Shown: one piece after another, positions 35,195 through 47,698 of the stretch
Position numbering within the stretch: the stretch's first letter is position 1
How the letters are laid out: the number at the start of each line of letters is the position of its first letter
The notes under the pieces: generated by a model
The model's database searches: none
What the model was told of the DNA's origin: nothing
Seen by the model: the letters and a program-made list of their open reading frames with translations, nothing else
NCBI GenBank assembly: GCA_001630475.1
Contig: KV419434.1
Location: 113,528 to 177,527 of the forward strand
From: Sistotremastrum niveocremeum HHB9708
Lineage: Eukaryota > Basidiomycota > Agaricomycetes > Sistotremastrales > Sistotremastraceae
Direction of reading: 5' to 3'
DNA length: 64,000 nt
Program-made: the position numbers and the translations under genes

Positions 35195-36584
35195 TTATAC
35201 GGCGTCTCTGATGTCTTTGATATCGCCGAGAACCCAGTAAGCCCTGGCCAGACATGAATAGAGGTAAACTACAGAACTTAGAGCTTACTGATGCAGATCC
35301 AAAGTTTTCGTAGACGGGTCGAAAGGCGCTTTGCGGTAAATACCAGAAGAAATACCGTCTAGCGGAATCGTGAGGTGAACATCGTTCCCCATGCCATGGA
35401 ACGGAATCTTGAATTCGAGATGATACTGTCATCAAGACGATGAACAACTGGAGGCACAGGGGCAGGGGTTTCAACGCGCCGTTATTCGTAGCTTAGGGAT
35501 ACCAAAAGTCGGACTGCATCTGAATACAATATTTGACCTGAAAGTTACTTCTTGCCACCATCTCCCTTCATGTTTTAAGCCGTGGTGTTGCAGCCAAGTT
35601 GGAGGTCCTATGTCGGTTTGGATATGGCTTGCCGGGCCGTTCGTTGCAGGATGCATTTTCCCAAAGCCACCTACTGAGCCAAGATTGCTACTGTGTTCGG
35701 AAATATCGTAATGGCAGGTCCTTATCAGGTCAAGCTCAACAGCGTTAGGTGTGCTTGGCGGCAAAGGAAAGGTGAAATGCGATGAATTGGCTCCATGAGA
35801 ATGCGGCATCTCTTTTGAGAAGCATTTTACGTGAACAGTGATTGGGATATCTGTAAAGAGAGGAAAGCACTCTACAGCGGGTAGAAAGACCTATCAAAGG
35901 CTCAGTTGATTAGGTTTCGCTTACTTTCGATAAGTGAAGACACGAACCTCGGCTTCGACGTTGCCATATCCTCCCATGATACCTTTTCTCACCGGTATCT
36001 CCGTAGCGTGACGAGCAACAGGCATATACTCCAACGGCGCTCGTGGTGGAAGGTCATCAAAAGGCACGAAAGGAAATGCTTGAACGACGCGAATATGAGG
36101 ATGCGTGATTCCAGACAACTTCCAGCCTTTCAATCGCCCCGTTACTCGCACGAAATATCTGACTGCGGCAGACATGGATACTGCGATACTTTGATAGGAA
36201 GGAGGGAGTGGATGTGTGGGGAAGTGGAATGCGAATGGACAGCGGATGAAGCCTGCTTGGACTATGTGGCCGTACATTGGAGGTGCTTTGGAATCCCATA
36301 GCGTTTCTTTGTAATCTAGTAGGATTTCGCGCATGACGGGAGTCGTATGTGTTCCGTTTTCCATTTGCTTCATTTCCACCCTATTGAAAGTCAAATCTCA
36401 AACAATTCATGGAGTCGAGGGTCACCTACCCAGTCGCAACTGCCAGAAGCTCAACATGAACGACCGACAACTCATGACGCGACGCCTGATCAAGATGAAT
36501 CCTAACCACCCCTTTAACTCCCGTACCCGGCGTCCTCAGACTACTATCCATCTCAATGACGAGAGTATCTTGATGTCCAGTCAT
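35195..36584 (-). CDS. Arrestin-like protein 1
   Basis: Member of a local family of seven arrestin-fold proteins. The N-terminal sheet is seen in RTPGTGVKGVVRIHLDQ and VVHVELLAVATG. The middle exon has PLPPSYQS followed by RYFVRVTGRLKGWKLSG, and the C-terminal arrestin domain has IPITVHVKCFSKEM and GRWWQEVTFRSNIVF. Five exons give about 400 residues. The last intron (donor gtaagc) joins LDLHQ to AYWVLGDIKDIRDAV, so the PPxY motif present in sister genes is degenerate (HQAY). If that intron is kept, translation stops at once (CAG TAA). The start chosen is MTGHQDTLV; another ATG lies 36 bases upstream. Role as a ubiquitin-ligase adaptor is doubtful without the motif. Confidence 0.75.
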
Positions 36585-38661
36585 CGTTGTGGCAGCTCTT
36601 TGGATGATAGTCCTGAGCATTCGCTGAAAATTGCGCCTCCTATAAAACGCCCATCAACGATAAGGAGGCTGTCCTCATTGGTATTGTTGAGGGTCCATAC
36701 AGCCTCCGATTAAAATTGACAGCAGCTGTCTTAGCACCGCCACGGTTATTTTTAGCTCTGGCGTTTTGGCGGAGGCAGTGGTCATGCCAGAACAGGCAAG
36801 AGGATGAGCCACGTTCATAGTGGCCTAATCATCTGGGTGTTGAACATATAATGATGGCCCGCTTTTTTCGTTGATGGGAAATTGATGCAGGATTTCCTGA
36901 AGACCAGAGAGCTGAAGTTCCTGAAGATGGACCATTGACGGATTTGGGCAAGTGAAAGTCTGCAAGTCGAGACCAAAATTCGGCGATTTCCGAAACCCCT
37001 TGACGTTTGACGATGGTAGCGGTGCTTGCGCGCCTAAGTCCCCTCCTCTGCATCCTCACCCTCTCAGCAAAACGCGTATTGTCCAAGGTATTTTCATTGC
37101 GCTCGAGGACGTTTGAGAGCTCCAAATTGATCACAATATTATTACATTGGTAGATGACCGCCTGCACTACAAGTTTACAACAGCATCGGGCTCACATCGA
37201 ACAGCCATATCCCAGAATTATCTCAACGGACATAGGCCGCAAAACTTTTGGCATTGTTTGTACCATATGATTTGAGTCAGAATACCAGACAAGGGGAATG
37301 GGAGTATCCCAGGCCGGGGTGAGATTATTCAGCAAGCCTTCATCGTACAAAACCGGTCGAACGACTCGGACGAGAACTTGCGCACACAGAGTGTCAGACC
37401 CGTGCCGCGTGCCGGTAAGGACAGAGTAGTCATCGTGAGGCATAACAATAAACGGTCAGCTACGCCAGGTTCACCCGGTTGAATCTTTTTTTTTTTGGCT
37501 GAGAAACTTGTTATCATGAGCATCCACTTTGAAACACCCGAGAGAAAAGCACCATGCACTCTGAATCTCGAACTGGGAGGTGCCATGATTGAGAACACAG
37601 AGACAAAGAATGACATAGAGGTGAACGAGAATGCCGAATGCTGACGTCGGAGCACATCCTCGAGGATCCAAGTCACGACGCGACCACGGCAAAACACTGC
37701 AAGCATTGAGCAGCCAGTACTACGAACAGCTATGTCTTCAGAACATGCATGCGCTTCCAATCAAAACTTGAACCCGCGAACATGGGAACAACTTAAAAGC
37801 ATCTCTAGTCTCGAAGCCGGGTCAAAATTTCTCAAAAATCACCAGTCAGGAGGCGAGTTGTCGATGTGACGAGCCCAGAGCTGCTATCGGTCATTGCACA
37901 GCAGGCATGAAGTGGATGATTCAGTGCATAAATTCTGAAATAAACTTGTAAAGATAAATGACTTCTATCCATTGGGATCAATGGATAAAGCCTGAAGAAT
38001 CTGCTTACATTACAGGTTTTTTCAGCGTGAAAGCCGTCTTTGCAAATAATTCAAGGATTTTACAGAATATATCTCACTGACCAAATAATGCAGTGCTTAG
38101 TTATCTCTACAAGATATTTTCAAAAATTTTGCGCTGCATCATTGCCCTCATGCCCGCAGTGTTGGATACTGATTGGGCTCTTGGATAGAAGAAATATTTT
38201 CGAAAGCAGGCAACGACGCAGGGCGCAAAACTAAAATTTTAGTCGATGAATTATGCAGCGGAGCCTGACGGGCAATTATCGGTCCGACCGAACTTCGACG
38301 TGCGAAAGCACTCCCAAAAGAAGGGAAAAGAAGAGCGAGCGTGGGTATTCATCTCCATAAAAGGCGATTTGCAAGGCACGTCCACGATCATCGTCCAACA
38401 AAACCCCCTCTAGCAAGAGGAGGGGATCTTTGTTGACGAAATCAAGCAAATTCAATGAAGTTAGAAAGGCTAAGAACTCCACGCGAGACAATACAACATT
38501 TTTTCCACAGGACTACAGTAGCGATGAATACAAAGAGACAAGCGAATAAACTCGAAGACATTCTAAAGAGCAAAGACATGCTTTTTCCGTTGACCGGCTT
38601 TCCTTATCGAAATCTCAATTAATATTAATATAGCAATACTTCGAGCAGTCAACCCTCCTGT
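36585..38661. other. 2 kb region without a convincing gene
   Basis: Several minus-strand open frames (36829-37167, 37192-37443, 37329-37760, 38276-38491) lack family features or clean splice joins. AT-rich stretches occur around 37920-38240 and a T-run near 37487. It could hold decayed gene remnants between two arrestin genes. Confidence 0.35.
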
Positions 38662-40062
38662 TTATCTTGATTCAGAGGGTTCGCTTGATACAGTGCTCTG
38701 ATTGTCCGACTCTGCAACCTCCCAGTACGATCTGAGATCCAGTGTAAGCCAAAAGCTAAAGAAACTCTGGAGGAAGTGATCTTACGGTGGGAGATCCAGC
38801 ATCCCATGGGCTATGTCATGCGTCGACTTCGACATGCCAGAAGAGATGCGAGCAAGAGGAACCGTCATGCTAAACTCGTTCCCTACGCCAGGGAATGGAA
38901 TTCTAATCTGGATGTGATACTGTGCAAACAATCAGGAACATGTCTGAACGATTGTCGAGGTTACGTACGCTAGTCTGAAGCAATCCAATGTCGAAAGTCG
39001 GAGGACATTTCAAATGCAGAGTCGAGTTGAACATGACCTCTTGACACCACCGGCCTTGCCTCGAATCGCCGATGCGAACCCAGCTGAGGTTACCGCGCAA
39101 AGGTTCAACCACGTAGTGGTCGGAGCATTTCGATTTTGTTTGTTTTGAGAATCCTTGAATGGAGCCCTGTTTGATTTGAACTCGCTTCCAATGCTTCTGA
39201 GCGGCGAGATTCGATAATGATAGAAGTGACATGTCTATCTGATCTGAGCTCGATGGCGGTAGAGGGAATGTAAAGAGGGAAGGATTCGATGATTGCGATT
39301 CGGGCAAGGGTTTGGAGAAGCATCGGATGCGGAGTGAGAAGGGAATATCCTGGAACAAGGGAAGGCTCGTAACATCGGGAAGAGAGAACTGCAGGACCAA
39401 TCAGGACTCGAGGGCGGAGCTTTGGGACTTGAGAAACATACCTCTCCTTCAACCTTGCCCATACCGCCAAACATCACACCCTTCCTCAGCATCAGGTGAT
39501 CCTTGACGATGCGTCGGGGAGCATGTATCAGAGGATACTGAACAGCTTCTCCGAAAGGAAGGTATGCAAAAGAGCGATAAATCTTCAGGCCGGACTTATA
39601 CCAAGCCTTCTTGTTGGCGACAATCTTGACGTAATATTGAATCGAAGCCGATGCATCGCTGCCTTCGTACAGGAACGAGGGCGGTAATTGGCGATCAGGG
39701 AGTAGGAATGAGAATGGTGCAGTGATTATTGTGGATTCTGGAGGCGTTCTAGCATCTGCGGTCCAAAGCACAGATTTAGAACTGACAAGAGTGTGCTGCT
39801 CGTTGAAGGTCAGCGGTTGAGAGAGTTTATCTTCGTCAACTCGCCTAGGTCGTGATTAGGCGTCTGCAAAAGTTGATTGAGGTTCACGAGAGACGTACGT
39901 TTTGACCTCTGCGATGAGCTCAGCCGTGACCACAGTGAAGCCCTTGCGAGCTGCTGTAGCAAGGTTGATCGAGACCCGTCCGTCGACTAAAGACCCAGGG
40001 AAGCGAAGCTCGGGGTTGAAGTCAAGCTCCACGCCAGAGTCATTAATAGTACAGAGAGACAT
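38662..40062 (-). CDS. Arrestin-like protein 2, with PPxY tail
   Basis: Exon plan as in its paralogues: N-terminal exon (ELRFPGSLVDGRVSINLATA, VVTAELIAEVKT), then a middle exon with LPDRQLPPSFLYEG and IQYYVKIVANKKAWYKSGLK, then SLPLFQDIPFSLRIRCFSKP, GRWCQEVMFNSTLHL, and exon 4 (YHIQIRIPFPGVGNEFSMTV). The last splice (donor gtaaga) forms LDLPP plus SYWEVAESDNQSTVSSEP, creating a PPSY motif that would bind WW domains of Rsp5/Nedd4 ligases. Keeping the intron gives CCG TAA and a protein ending LDLPP. About 400 residues. Probable adaptor for ubiquitination of plasma-membrane cargo; cargo unknown. Confidence 0.8.
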
Positions 40063-40810
40063 GGCGTTGCAGAGGATAGATGTGGCAAGGACGACGGAGT
40101 GGGATGGTATTATGAAGTTAATATAGGAAAGGGGGGTGATCAGAGGCCGCGTAAGCAGCCAGTGCTTTCATCTGCTTCAAAAGAGATTGCTAGACAGGAT
40201 CAGCGGGCATCTAGCCGATGACTCCTGAAGCCAAGTGACTCGGTTGAGCGCTACACTTCTGCGGTTCCTTGAAACGATGATGTACACAAATAACCGTCGG
40301 ACAGCGAACCAACGGAGCGAAATGGATTCAAGTTAGAGCAGGCGAGAAGGCTCGAGCGCACTTGGCATGAAATTCGACTACGGTGGAGATGCGAAAATTG
40401 TGATAATATTGGCAATTCGTCTTGCACGTCTGTACTGAATAAATAAAAAGGTACCGAAAATTTAGGAATTTGTACGGATAAGCGCCGAGGCGCTGGAGTC
40501 ATCGGACAGATTCGGACTGGGATCAGCCGTCGGATGTAACTCAGTTGCTACCGGCCCGACCCCGGGGTAATCCTGCTACAGCTGTAGCAAAAAATTGAAG
40601 GGAAGTTGACGTGATGCGGTGCAAAGGGCCAAGGAAGCCCGATAATGCGCTCAGATGCGACTGAGAACCCGCTGTCACACGTATAATCTTGGAGATCAAA
40701 TAAGTATTCCGCCGTCAGTCGGATATTGATTCTCTTTTAAAGAGTCTATAGGACGATATGACCTCCTGCGGTCGACGAAGGCAAAGCACTTTTATTGATG
40801 ATGGATCAAT
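40063..40810. other. Promoter region of arrestin-like gene 2
   Basis: It lies between two same-strand arrestin genes. Only short chance frames are present; the 83-codon minus-strand frame at 40251-40502 has no family features. Confidence 0.4.
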
Positions 40811-42246
40811 TCAGCTTTTAGAGTCCTCCATGAGGGATATATCTGTGGTTGGAGCGACGGCTTCCCAGTAAGTGCTGAAATAGAAATTGTACCTATGTGA
40901 GAGGGCGGATCGTATAAGTAACTGATAAAGAGCTGCGCACGGCGGAAGTTCGAAGGCTGCTGCGCCAGAAGTACTTGGGCGGAAGAGCCCTGACGAGATT
41001 GCCAGTCCTTCTACCTTCATCTTCAGATCGTTGCCTAAACCTGGGAAGGGGACGCCCAGCTCGAACGTGTACTACATATAACACGATTAATCCCTATCCC
41101 AATTTCAAGCAATGCAAGACTCACTTGGACTCCGAGCATCGCAGTGCTGAAACTGGGAGGCCAACCATTCAATCGAAACGAAGAATGATAAAGGACAGTT
41201 TGACTCCATCGTCCTTCTGCTGACTTGTCTGATTGTTCCCAGATAGGATCCCCAATCTCTGATCGGATAACAGGATGCATTTGATCATCACTCGATTGAA
41301 CACCAAAGCCACCGAGATGTGGATACTTCTTCGTCGAGCTCCTGCGATCTCCGCGTGACTGTACCGATACATGTTCTTGCAGTTCAAATTGGATACGATC
41401 CGAAGATAAGGGTGGGATCGGGAACATGAAGGTCGAGGGAGAAGTTGAAGATGCTCGAGGGAGAGGCTTTGAGAAGCAGCGGATGCGGATCGAGAGGGGT
41501 ATAGGCTGGAATGCTGGTAATGCTTCCACGTCTGGGAGATAAATCTATATTTCCTTAGATTCTAGCAGATCAAATGGAAGATTTGGGGAACTGACTTCGG
41601 CTTCAACCCTCGCTTCGTCGCGGAAGATCGCGTTGCGTCGCATCTGAGACTCCTTCCTGAACGATCGTTGCTGCGCAAGCGATATCGTGCCGGGTTCGCT
41701 CCTTTCCCAGGGCAAGAACTTGAATGACGTCCGGATTTCAACGTTGGGTTTGTACCAGGCTGATTTGATTGCGACGACTTTGATAAAATATTGAACTTGG
41801 CCCGCGATGTGATAGTCGCTGTAGGAGAAAGAAGGAGGCAGGGTGCGGTGTTCAGGGATCACGAACGAGATTGGAAAGGAGGACATGGCTGGAAGTGTCC
41901 CTAGCTCTTTGGAAGGTGTAGGTGTGTCTTGAACTTTGCACACGTTGGTTTTGAGATTCAAGAACGTTTGAGTCTCTTGGTATGAAGCTACGGGACCAGT
42001 GAATCGTCCGCTCTCGATAAATCCACTGTAGGAGCTCTATTCATCCCCCGACCCTCGGACAAGACAATGGTTCACTTACCACTTCACGAGTCCCACCAAC
42101 TCAGCATAGATCTCTTCGATGCCATCGCGTAACATCCTAGGTATATCAACCTTCACTACGGCCTGCACTGTCGCCCCAGGACCCCAGACATTGCTTGCAG
42201 AGCTGTCGATCTCGACAGCGATTCCCTTCTTCTCATAAGTCGCCAT
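40811..42246 (-). CDS. Arrestin-like protein 3, with PPxY tail
   Basis: The start gives MATYEKKGIAVEIDSSAS, with the N-arrestin strand GPGATVQAVVKVDIPR and AELVGLVKW. The middle exon carries EHRTLPPSFSYSD and VQYFIKVVAIKSAWYKPNVE. Exon 3 carries LPAFQPIPLSIRIRCFSKPL and GRWSQTVLYHSSFRL. Exon 4 has PFPGLGNDLKMKV. The last intron (66 bases, donor gtgcgc, acceptor tttcag) joins ELPP to TYWEAVAPTTDISLMEDSKS, giving a PPTY motif. That intron is a multiple of three without stops, so retention would insert 22 residues and destroy the motif while keeping the tail. The second exon's first half is less clear than in its sisters. About 400 residues. Confidence 0.75.
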
Positions 42247-42743
42247 TTAGGGGTTGGGTGTATGTGATTCGCATTCCTTGAGTGCGGAGATTATTTATGA
42301 GGCATGGAAACGACGTGGTAGTTGAGCAACTTGAGCTGGCGCAGTCGAGGAAACGATGTTCGCCGCCGCGTGGTCGGCGTCTTGACTAAGAGCCGATTTT
42401 TTTGCTCAATTTCCACAACATTTCCTGTTCTCCCTTTCGGCCGATCTCAAAGCTTTGCACCTAGCGGAAGACCATTTTATGATAATAAGACGTGCATGAA
42501 GTTGGAATTTGAAATATTTTGACGTGACTCTGGAGTGACTCAAGCGGAATCTGAAATTTAAGGTCTTAACACCTTAACCCTTGACTTAACCTCGACATGC
42601 TGGTCGAACATCCTTTCCATCTAGACACGAATGAATCCAGGTGCAGGCATTGAAATGGATTAGAAGTCAATACGACCTATCGATACCTGTCGGACTCTCC
42701 GCAGCCTGCTGCTTGGCCTTCCGGCTTTGGCTTGCTCGCAGTG
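42247..42743. promoter_or_regulatory. Divergent promoter of arrestin-like genes 3 and 4
   Basis: This 497-base interval separates two diverging start codons. It is AT-rich near 42490-42570. I see no TATA box at a convincing distance on either side. Confidence 0.4.
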
Positions 42744-44212
42744 ATGGCTCAGTTGGCACAACGAAGAGCTGGATGCCTCGCGTTTCTGGATTTGAGCGCT
42801 AGTAGACATTCAAAAGACCTCGGTGAGTCAACTGAACACCTGTTCTTTCTCTCCTCCCTTCACCACTCCCCATGTTCCACCGAAACAGCCCTCCCCCCGC
42901 TTCGTCTCTCCACTTCACTCCAGGACTGAGAACGCCAGATGGTGATATTCGAGGCATCGTCTCGATCAATCTGCATCAAGCATCCCTCCGACATGTTCAT
43001 CAAGTGAAGATCGAGTACTATGTTACCCTGAAAACGTGTGTCGCAGTCGCTTGAAATTTCCTGAACTATTCGAGCTAACGATACACAGGCTCGTCAGTTA
43101 CAAACGTGGAGATCCCAGCATGACGAGTCGATATCGAGAGGTCCTCTACAGGAGGGAAAAGACGATCTGGGAATCACCAAATCCAGCATCGCCGTCGTCC
43201 AGCTCAGCAGAGATATCAATTCCCTTCAGCTTCTCCTTCCCAAGTGATCGCGACCTCCCGCCTTCATTCAACTTTCAGGAAACGCGTATCACCGCACGTG
43301 TCCGTCACGGAGTCAGCCTGTATGAATACCGCCGCGGTCATTCACAAAGTTTCGTGGAAGGACGATCTTTTCGTTTCCTTCCGCTCGATAACCCGCCCGC
43401 CATGCGCATCGAACAATTGCCGCGACGCTTCTATAGTCTTGAGAAGGATCTCCGTCACTGGTTTGATTGGCACGGCGGCAGGGTAGAAGTCAAGGTATGA
43501 CATAATATCCATGGCCCGAGAATTTTTACTGAGAATGCACAGTCTTGCATGCCAGACCTCCACGCCATCCCTCTACTCCAATCCATCCCCATCTCTGTAC
43601 ACATTCGATGTTTATCAGGCAACCTGCCCAACGCGTCTCGTTCTACATTCCCCCGCCTTCCAAATCATGCATCAGATATTCACCTCAAACTTCAGTGCAT
43701 AGGCAAGGTTCGAGCGGGACCTCACGAGGAGGAGTTCAAGATTAACTACCATTCCATATCTGGATTTGGGGACCCACATATTCGCTCAAACGCTGAAGTC
43801 ACCCGACCGCTATGGATTCCAAACTCCGACGGGGTTAGCGGACGATGGTCCCGGGAAGCCGTCTTCCATACCAATATTTTCTTGTGCGCAGGGATTACCC
43901 CGTCCTTCCGTGTCAAATCTGGACATCTTTCCATCACGGTAAGTCATTCCGACGTCATACCCGTCTAGAAGTTATTTGACAATTCTTTAGCATCAACTTA
44001 AACTGAAGATTCCCTTCTCTGGGCTGGGAAATGATTTCAAGATGGTCATACCAGTGCGCGTATCCTCTGGAGTATACCAAGGCATCCCTCCCCCCTATGA
44101 CTTGGTCCGTGAAATGCTTCCGTACGTCTTTATCGCCATTCGCCCCTGTGACGTCCTCACGCGTGGCTTCAGTCCTTATAACGAAGAAGACGATGGAGTT
44201 AGTAGTGATTGA
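42744..44212 (+). CDS. Arrestin-like protein 4, with two PY-type motifs
   Basis: Exon 1 (MAQLAQRRAGCLAFLDLSAS) splices to GLRTPDGDIRGIVSINLHQA, the N-arrestin strand. The next exon carries DRDLPPSFNFQ and the region equivalent to YFVKV, but altered (VRHGVSLYEYRRG). Exon 3 carries LLQSIPISVHIRCLSGNLPN and GRWSREAVFHTNIFL. Exon 4 has HQLKLKIPFSGLGNDFKMVI and then GIPPPYDLVREMLP, a PPxY motif (PPPY) inside the exon. The last intron (51 bases, donor gtacgt) joins to PYNEEDDGVSSD, making a second, LPxY-type motif (LPPY). Because 51 is a multiple of three, retention stays in frame. It is the only copy with a PY motif that does not depend on the last splice. The start is uncertain; other ATGs lie nearby. 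Confidence 0.7.
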
Positions 44213-44609
44213 GATTTCTCCACCACCTGTACTGCGTTGACCGCGTGCACTATCTACTTTAGCTTTTTGCTTTATCATCCATGCTCGTTGATTCGTCCAT
44301 CCCGTTGTTCTATCGATACAACCCGTCATTGATGGAACTTGACCATCCGATAATTTTGATACCGCCATCCGCCTGGCAACATCTTATCAATAGACATTGG
44401 TATTCCTGAATTTCACTCGACTGTTATCTGGCAGACAAGCGCCTGCTTTGCTTATAAAGTCCGATACCGGTATCCCCGAGGCAGAAGCTTATGGGAGTTC
44501 CGGCTTCTGACCTAGCCGGCCCGAGCGCGTGTGACCCTTAGTCGCCGTTCAACTCCTTATATTAAAAGAGCCTTAGCACGATGAGGCACCCGACTGTATC
44601 TCACCCCCA
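44213..44609. other. Spacer and promoter of the acyl-CoA ligase
   Basis: No gene is seen. A tatattaaaag sequence at about 44558, roughly 50 bases before the next start, could be its TATA box. Confidence 0.45.
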
Positions 44610-47152
44610 ATGGCGACCTTCAAACCAGCTCGGTCTTTGGAAGAATGTCAAAAGCTACTAACAGCTCCTGGCTCCCTACTCGAGCTCGACACGGTGGTCA
44701 TCAACGGAAGAAAGACGACTGTGTGGAAAAATCTGTGGCCTAATCTGCGAGCGTATTGGATGCTTTATGGAAAGACGTGGTCGGCACGGGAGTATGTTGT
44801 GTTTGAGAATGAGAGGTATACGTATGGTCAGATGTTTGAGAAGAGTAGCAAGCTGGCGAGCATGTTGAGGGAGGTTTACGGTGTCAGGAAAGGCGATCGA
44901 GGTGCGACTCATTCACATAGCACGCCCTTTGTAGACTGACCCTTCATCTCGTCCAGTTGCAATCATGATGCGAAATTTCCCTGAATATATGTTATGTTTC
45001 TGGGCTGCATGTCTTCTCGGAGCAGTACGCATCTTGAGCTCATGTCCGTAGTAAACCCTATTTGGCTGATCGAACTCAACTCAGGTCCCAACGCTTCTCA
45101 ATTCCCTCCTCCCCATCAAACCGACAAAATACTGTATTCGCCTCACGGATCCTAAAATCCTAATTCTGGATCCTGAGCGTGCTGAAACTCTCGCTAGTCA
45201 TATTCCATCCCTTTCTTCTCGACTGACCACTTTCGTGATTCGGGACCATGAACTTCACCCTCCGAACAAATCAATACGCGGCATCGTATCTCTTCAAAAG
45301 GCCCTTGAGAAGTACGATGGTCCGCTAGATGCCTGGCAGTTAGAACCGGAATGCACACCCGAGGATGACGCTGCCCTGTATTTCACGAGCGGTACAACGG
45401 GTCTGCCCAAGGGTGTCTTGGAATCTCAAAGAGGCGTTCTTTCAAATACTTTTGATAGTATCTATCATACCTTCCGAGCCTTTCTTCGTCGCGGGGAAGC
45501 TATTCCTGTACCTTCGCCGACGGATGAGCAGAAGGTTCATCTTCTTGGAGTTCCTTTGTTCCACGTCACTGGATTGACAAGTTTGGCGGTGCGTAGCCTT
45601 TCCTAATTCTAGGGCTATTCGCTCAATCTTATCATTAGGTCGGGATCACGTTTCAAGGGACTAAACTGGTGCTGGTTCGGAAGGCGAGTATCAATAAGTT
45701 GGAATACCATCCTTTGCTTATGCTCTTAATAGTGGGATCCTGAACAAGGTAATATACAACGCTTTCGTCTTCAACCCTCATTAATGACGACTATCTCTAA
45801 GTCGGACGGCTTATCGTTGAGGAGGGTATCCATGCTACAACGGGAGTACCATCCACCTTACTCGACGTGCTCGACTCTGCTCCTATCAAAAGTAACCCTG
45901 TTCTTAATATTGCCATTTTACGTACTGAAAGCACTCAGGCGGCAAGAAAACCAAACTCGAATATCTCGGAGGCGGTGGCGCAGCTTTTCCTTCGATGCTC
46001 GCTCCTGAAGCTGTGCGGCGGTTACCTGGGAGCACTGTGTGAGTCGCTCACGATCAATGTCCCAAAGACTGCTTGAGTTCTGATATGCATCGAAGTACGC
46101 AGGGGTACGGTCTGACAGAAACCAATGCCATCGCCGTCAGTTTCTCGGGAGAAGATTTCGTCGCTAGGCCATCCAGCACGTATGCTACCTTCCTCGTGCA
46201 TCTAATTCCAGCTGATTTTTCGCCAGAGGACTACCTCCGCCTGTCACGGAGATAAAGATTGTTACTACCGATACGGGGAAGAAGCTTCCAGCGGGAGAGA
46301 TTGGAGAAATATTAATGTTCGTACATTGTGAATGCTCGATCGAGTCACGCCCTCATTGAATCCTGAAGCCGCGGAGCCAAACTCATGAAAGGATACTGGA
46401 ATGACCCTGGTGAGTCCTTCCCACGATCACGATCCATCGAAGATCTCACGCAGGCGGCAGAGGCTACTCGAAAAGCGATCACAAAAGACGGCTGGTTTAA
46501 ATCTGGAGACTTGGGATATGTCGACGATGAAGGATTCTTATATATCAAGGATCGGGGTGAGAAAATCATCCTGGATATGGACCATTCGTCTTATTTCCTA
46601 ACCGTGCGATGTAGCGAAGGATATTATTATTCGTGGCGGAGAGAACATTGTGAGCCCATAACATTAAACATTTATTACAGAGGTCTAATCATGAGTTACT
46701 CAGCACTCTGTGACCGTTGAAAACGCCCTCTACTTAGATCCTCGCATTATGGAGGCTGCTACAGTCAGTGTTCCTGATAAGCGGCTCGGAGAATTAGTTG
46801 GTGCCGCTGTTTTATTGAAACACGAATATCGAGGGAAGATCACGGAGGCAGATATCATCCAGGAAGCAAGAAAGCAGTAAGTCTCGATCAGCGTTCAATG
46901 CACAACACAGACGCCAGACTAAGAGCGCTCTTTCAGCCTTCCCCCACATGCCGTCCCTGTCATTGTATATATAAGCGACGAGCCGCTTCGTGAGTCATCT
47001 CAGTTTCAGGGATTGTGATTGGTATTGATTATCGTGCAGCGAGAAATGCCGCTCGAAAGTTCTTGAAGTCAGATATTCGTAAGATCGTTCGTAAGGCATG
47101 GTCGCAAAGACAGAAGGTCGGAAAGAGCGCTGGCACTCGAGCAAAACTTTGA
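44610..47152 (+). CDS. AMP-forming acyl-CoA synthetase/ligase
   Basis: Activates a carboxylic acid, probably a fatty acid, to its CoA ester via an acyl-adenylate. Motifs in order: the P-loop-like YFTSGTTGLPKGV, LGVPLFHVTG, EYLGGGGAAFPSM, QGYGLTETNA, FKSGDLGYVDDEGFLYIKDR joined by splicing to AKDIIIRGGENI, and the C-terminal hinge with the catalytic lysine in PRNAARKFLKSDIRK. More than ten short introns; around 600 residues, normal for the ANL superfamily. Several exons are tiny, so ORF fragments look broken, but the frame restores cleanly at each join I checked. It sits inside the arrestin cluster with no obvious functional link. No peroxisomal signal is clear at the C-terminus (GTRAKL is a weak PTS1-like ending). 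Confidence 0.85.
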
Positions 47153-47698
47153 GCTTTAATGGAGGAGGAACTGGGCTATCAAATCTTGATCTAAAGTTAT
47201 ATACTGTTACGTGTAAGAAGTGTAGTTTTGAATAGGGGCCCTTCGAGAACGGAGATAGTGCCTGCGGACTTGACATCGGAGTTTCCTTCCATTCCTGGTC
47301 AGTCCCCTCCCATCGGTTCTGCGGCCACCCCCCTAATGAATGGCCCTGTCCGGGTGTACGTGCTTCTCGTGGTGAGACGAGACGAGAGGGGGAGCGTTTG
47401 CTCCGTTCGTTATATTATACCGACTCAGGACCTCGATCGCGCTGTCCATCAGCCTCCTTCACGGACGACACGTTACGAAGCCTTTAGCAGTTTGCTGATT
47501 GAAATCGCATAATCCAAGTCGGATCTGAAGGAATAGTCCACCTATTGTTCTGCGGAGATCAAGCATACCGACATCTGGGTCAGACTAATTTTTTTGTGTG
47601 AGCTTTACGCAGGTTTGAACGAGTACGGTAGGCCGTTTAGCATTGTGTATGATGTGTACTCATTCGTCCATGCGTTCTAGTGTAAAATATTTTCAGAA
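47153..47698. other. Spacer upstream of arrestin-like gene 5
   Basis: It contains a 94-codon open frame (47228-47512) with no recognised features. It probably holds the 3' region and promoter. Confidence 0.4.

Noticed and set aside
37192-37760. Minus-strand frames between arrestin genes 1 and 2
   Set aside because: Includes a homopolymer T/A run, no clean splice joins, no family similarity.
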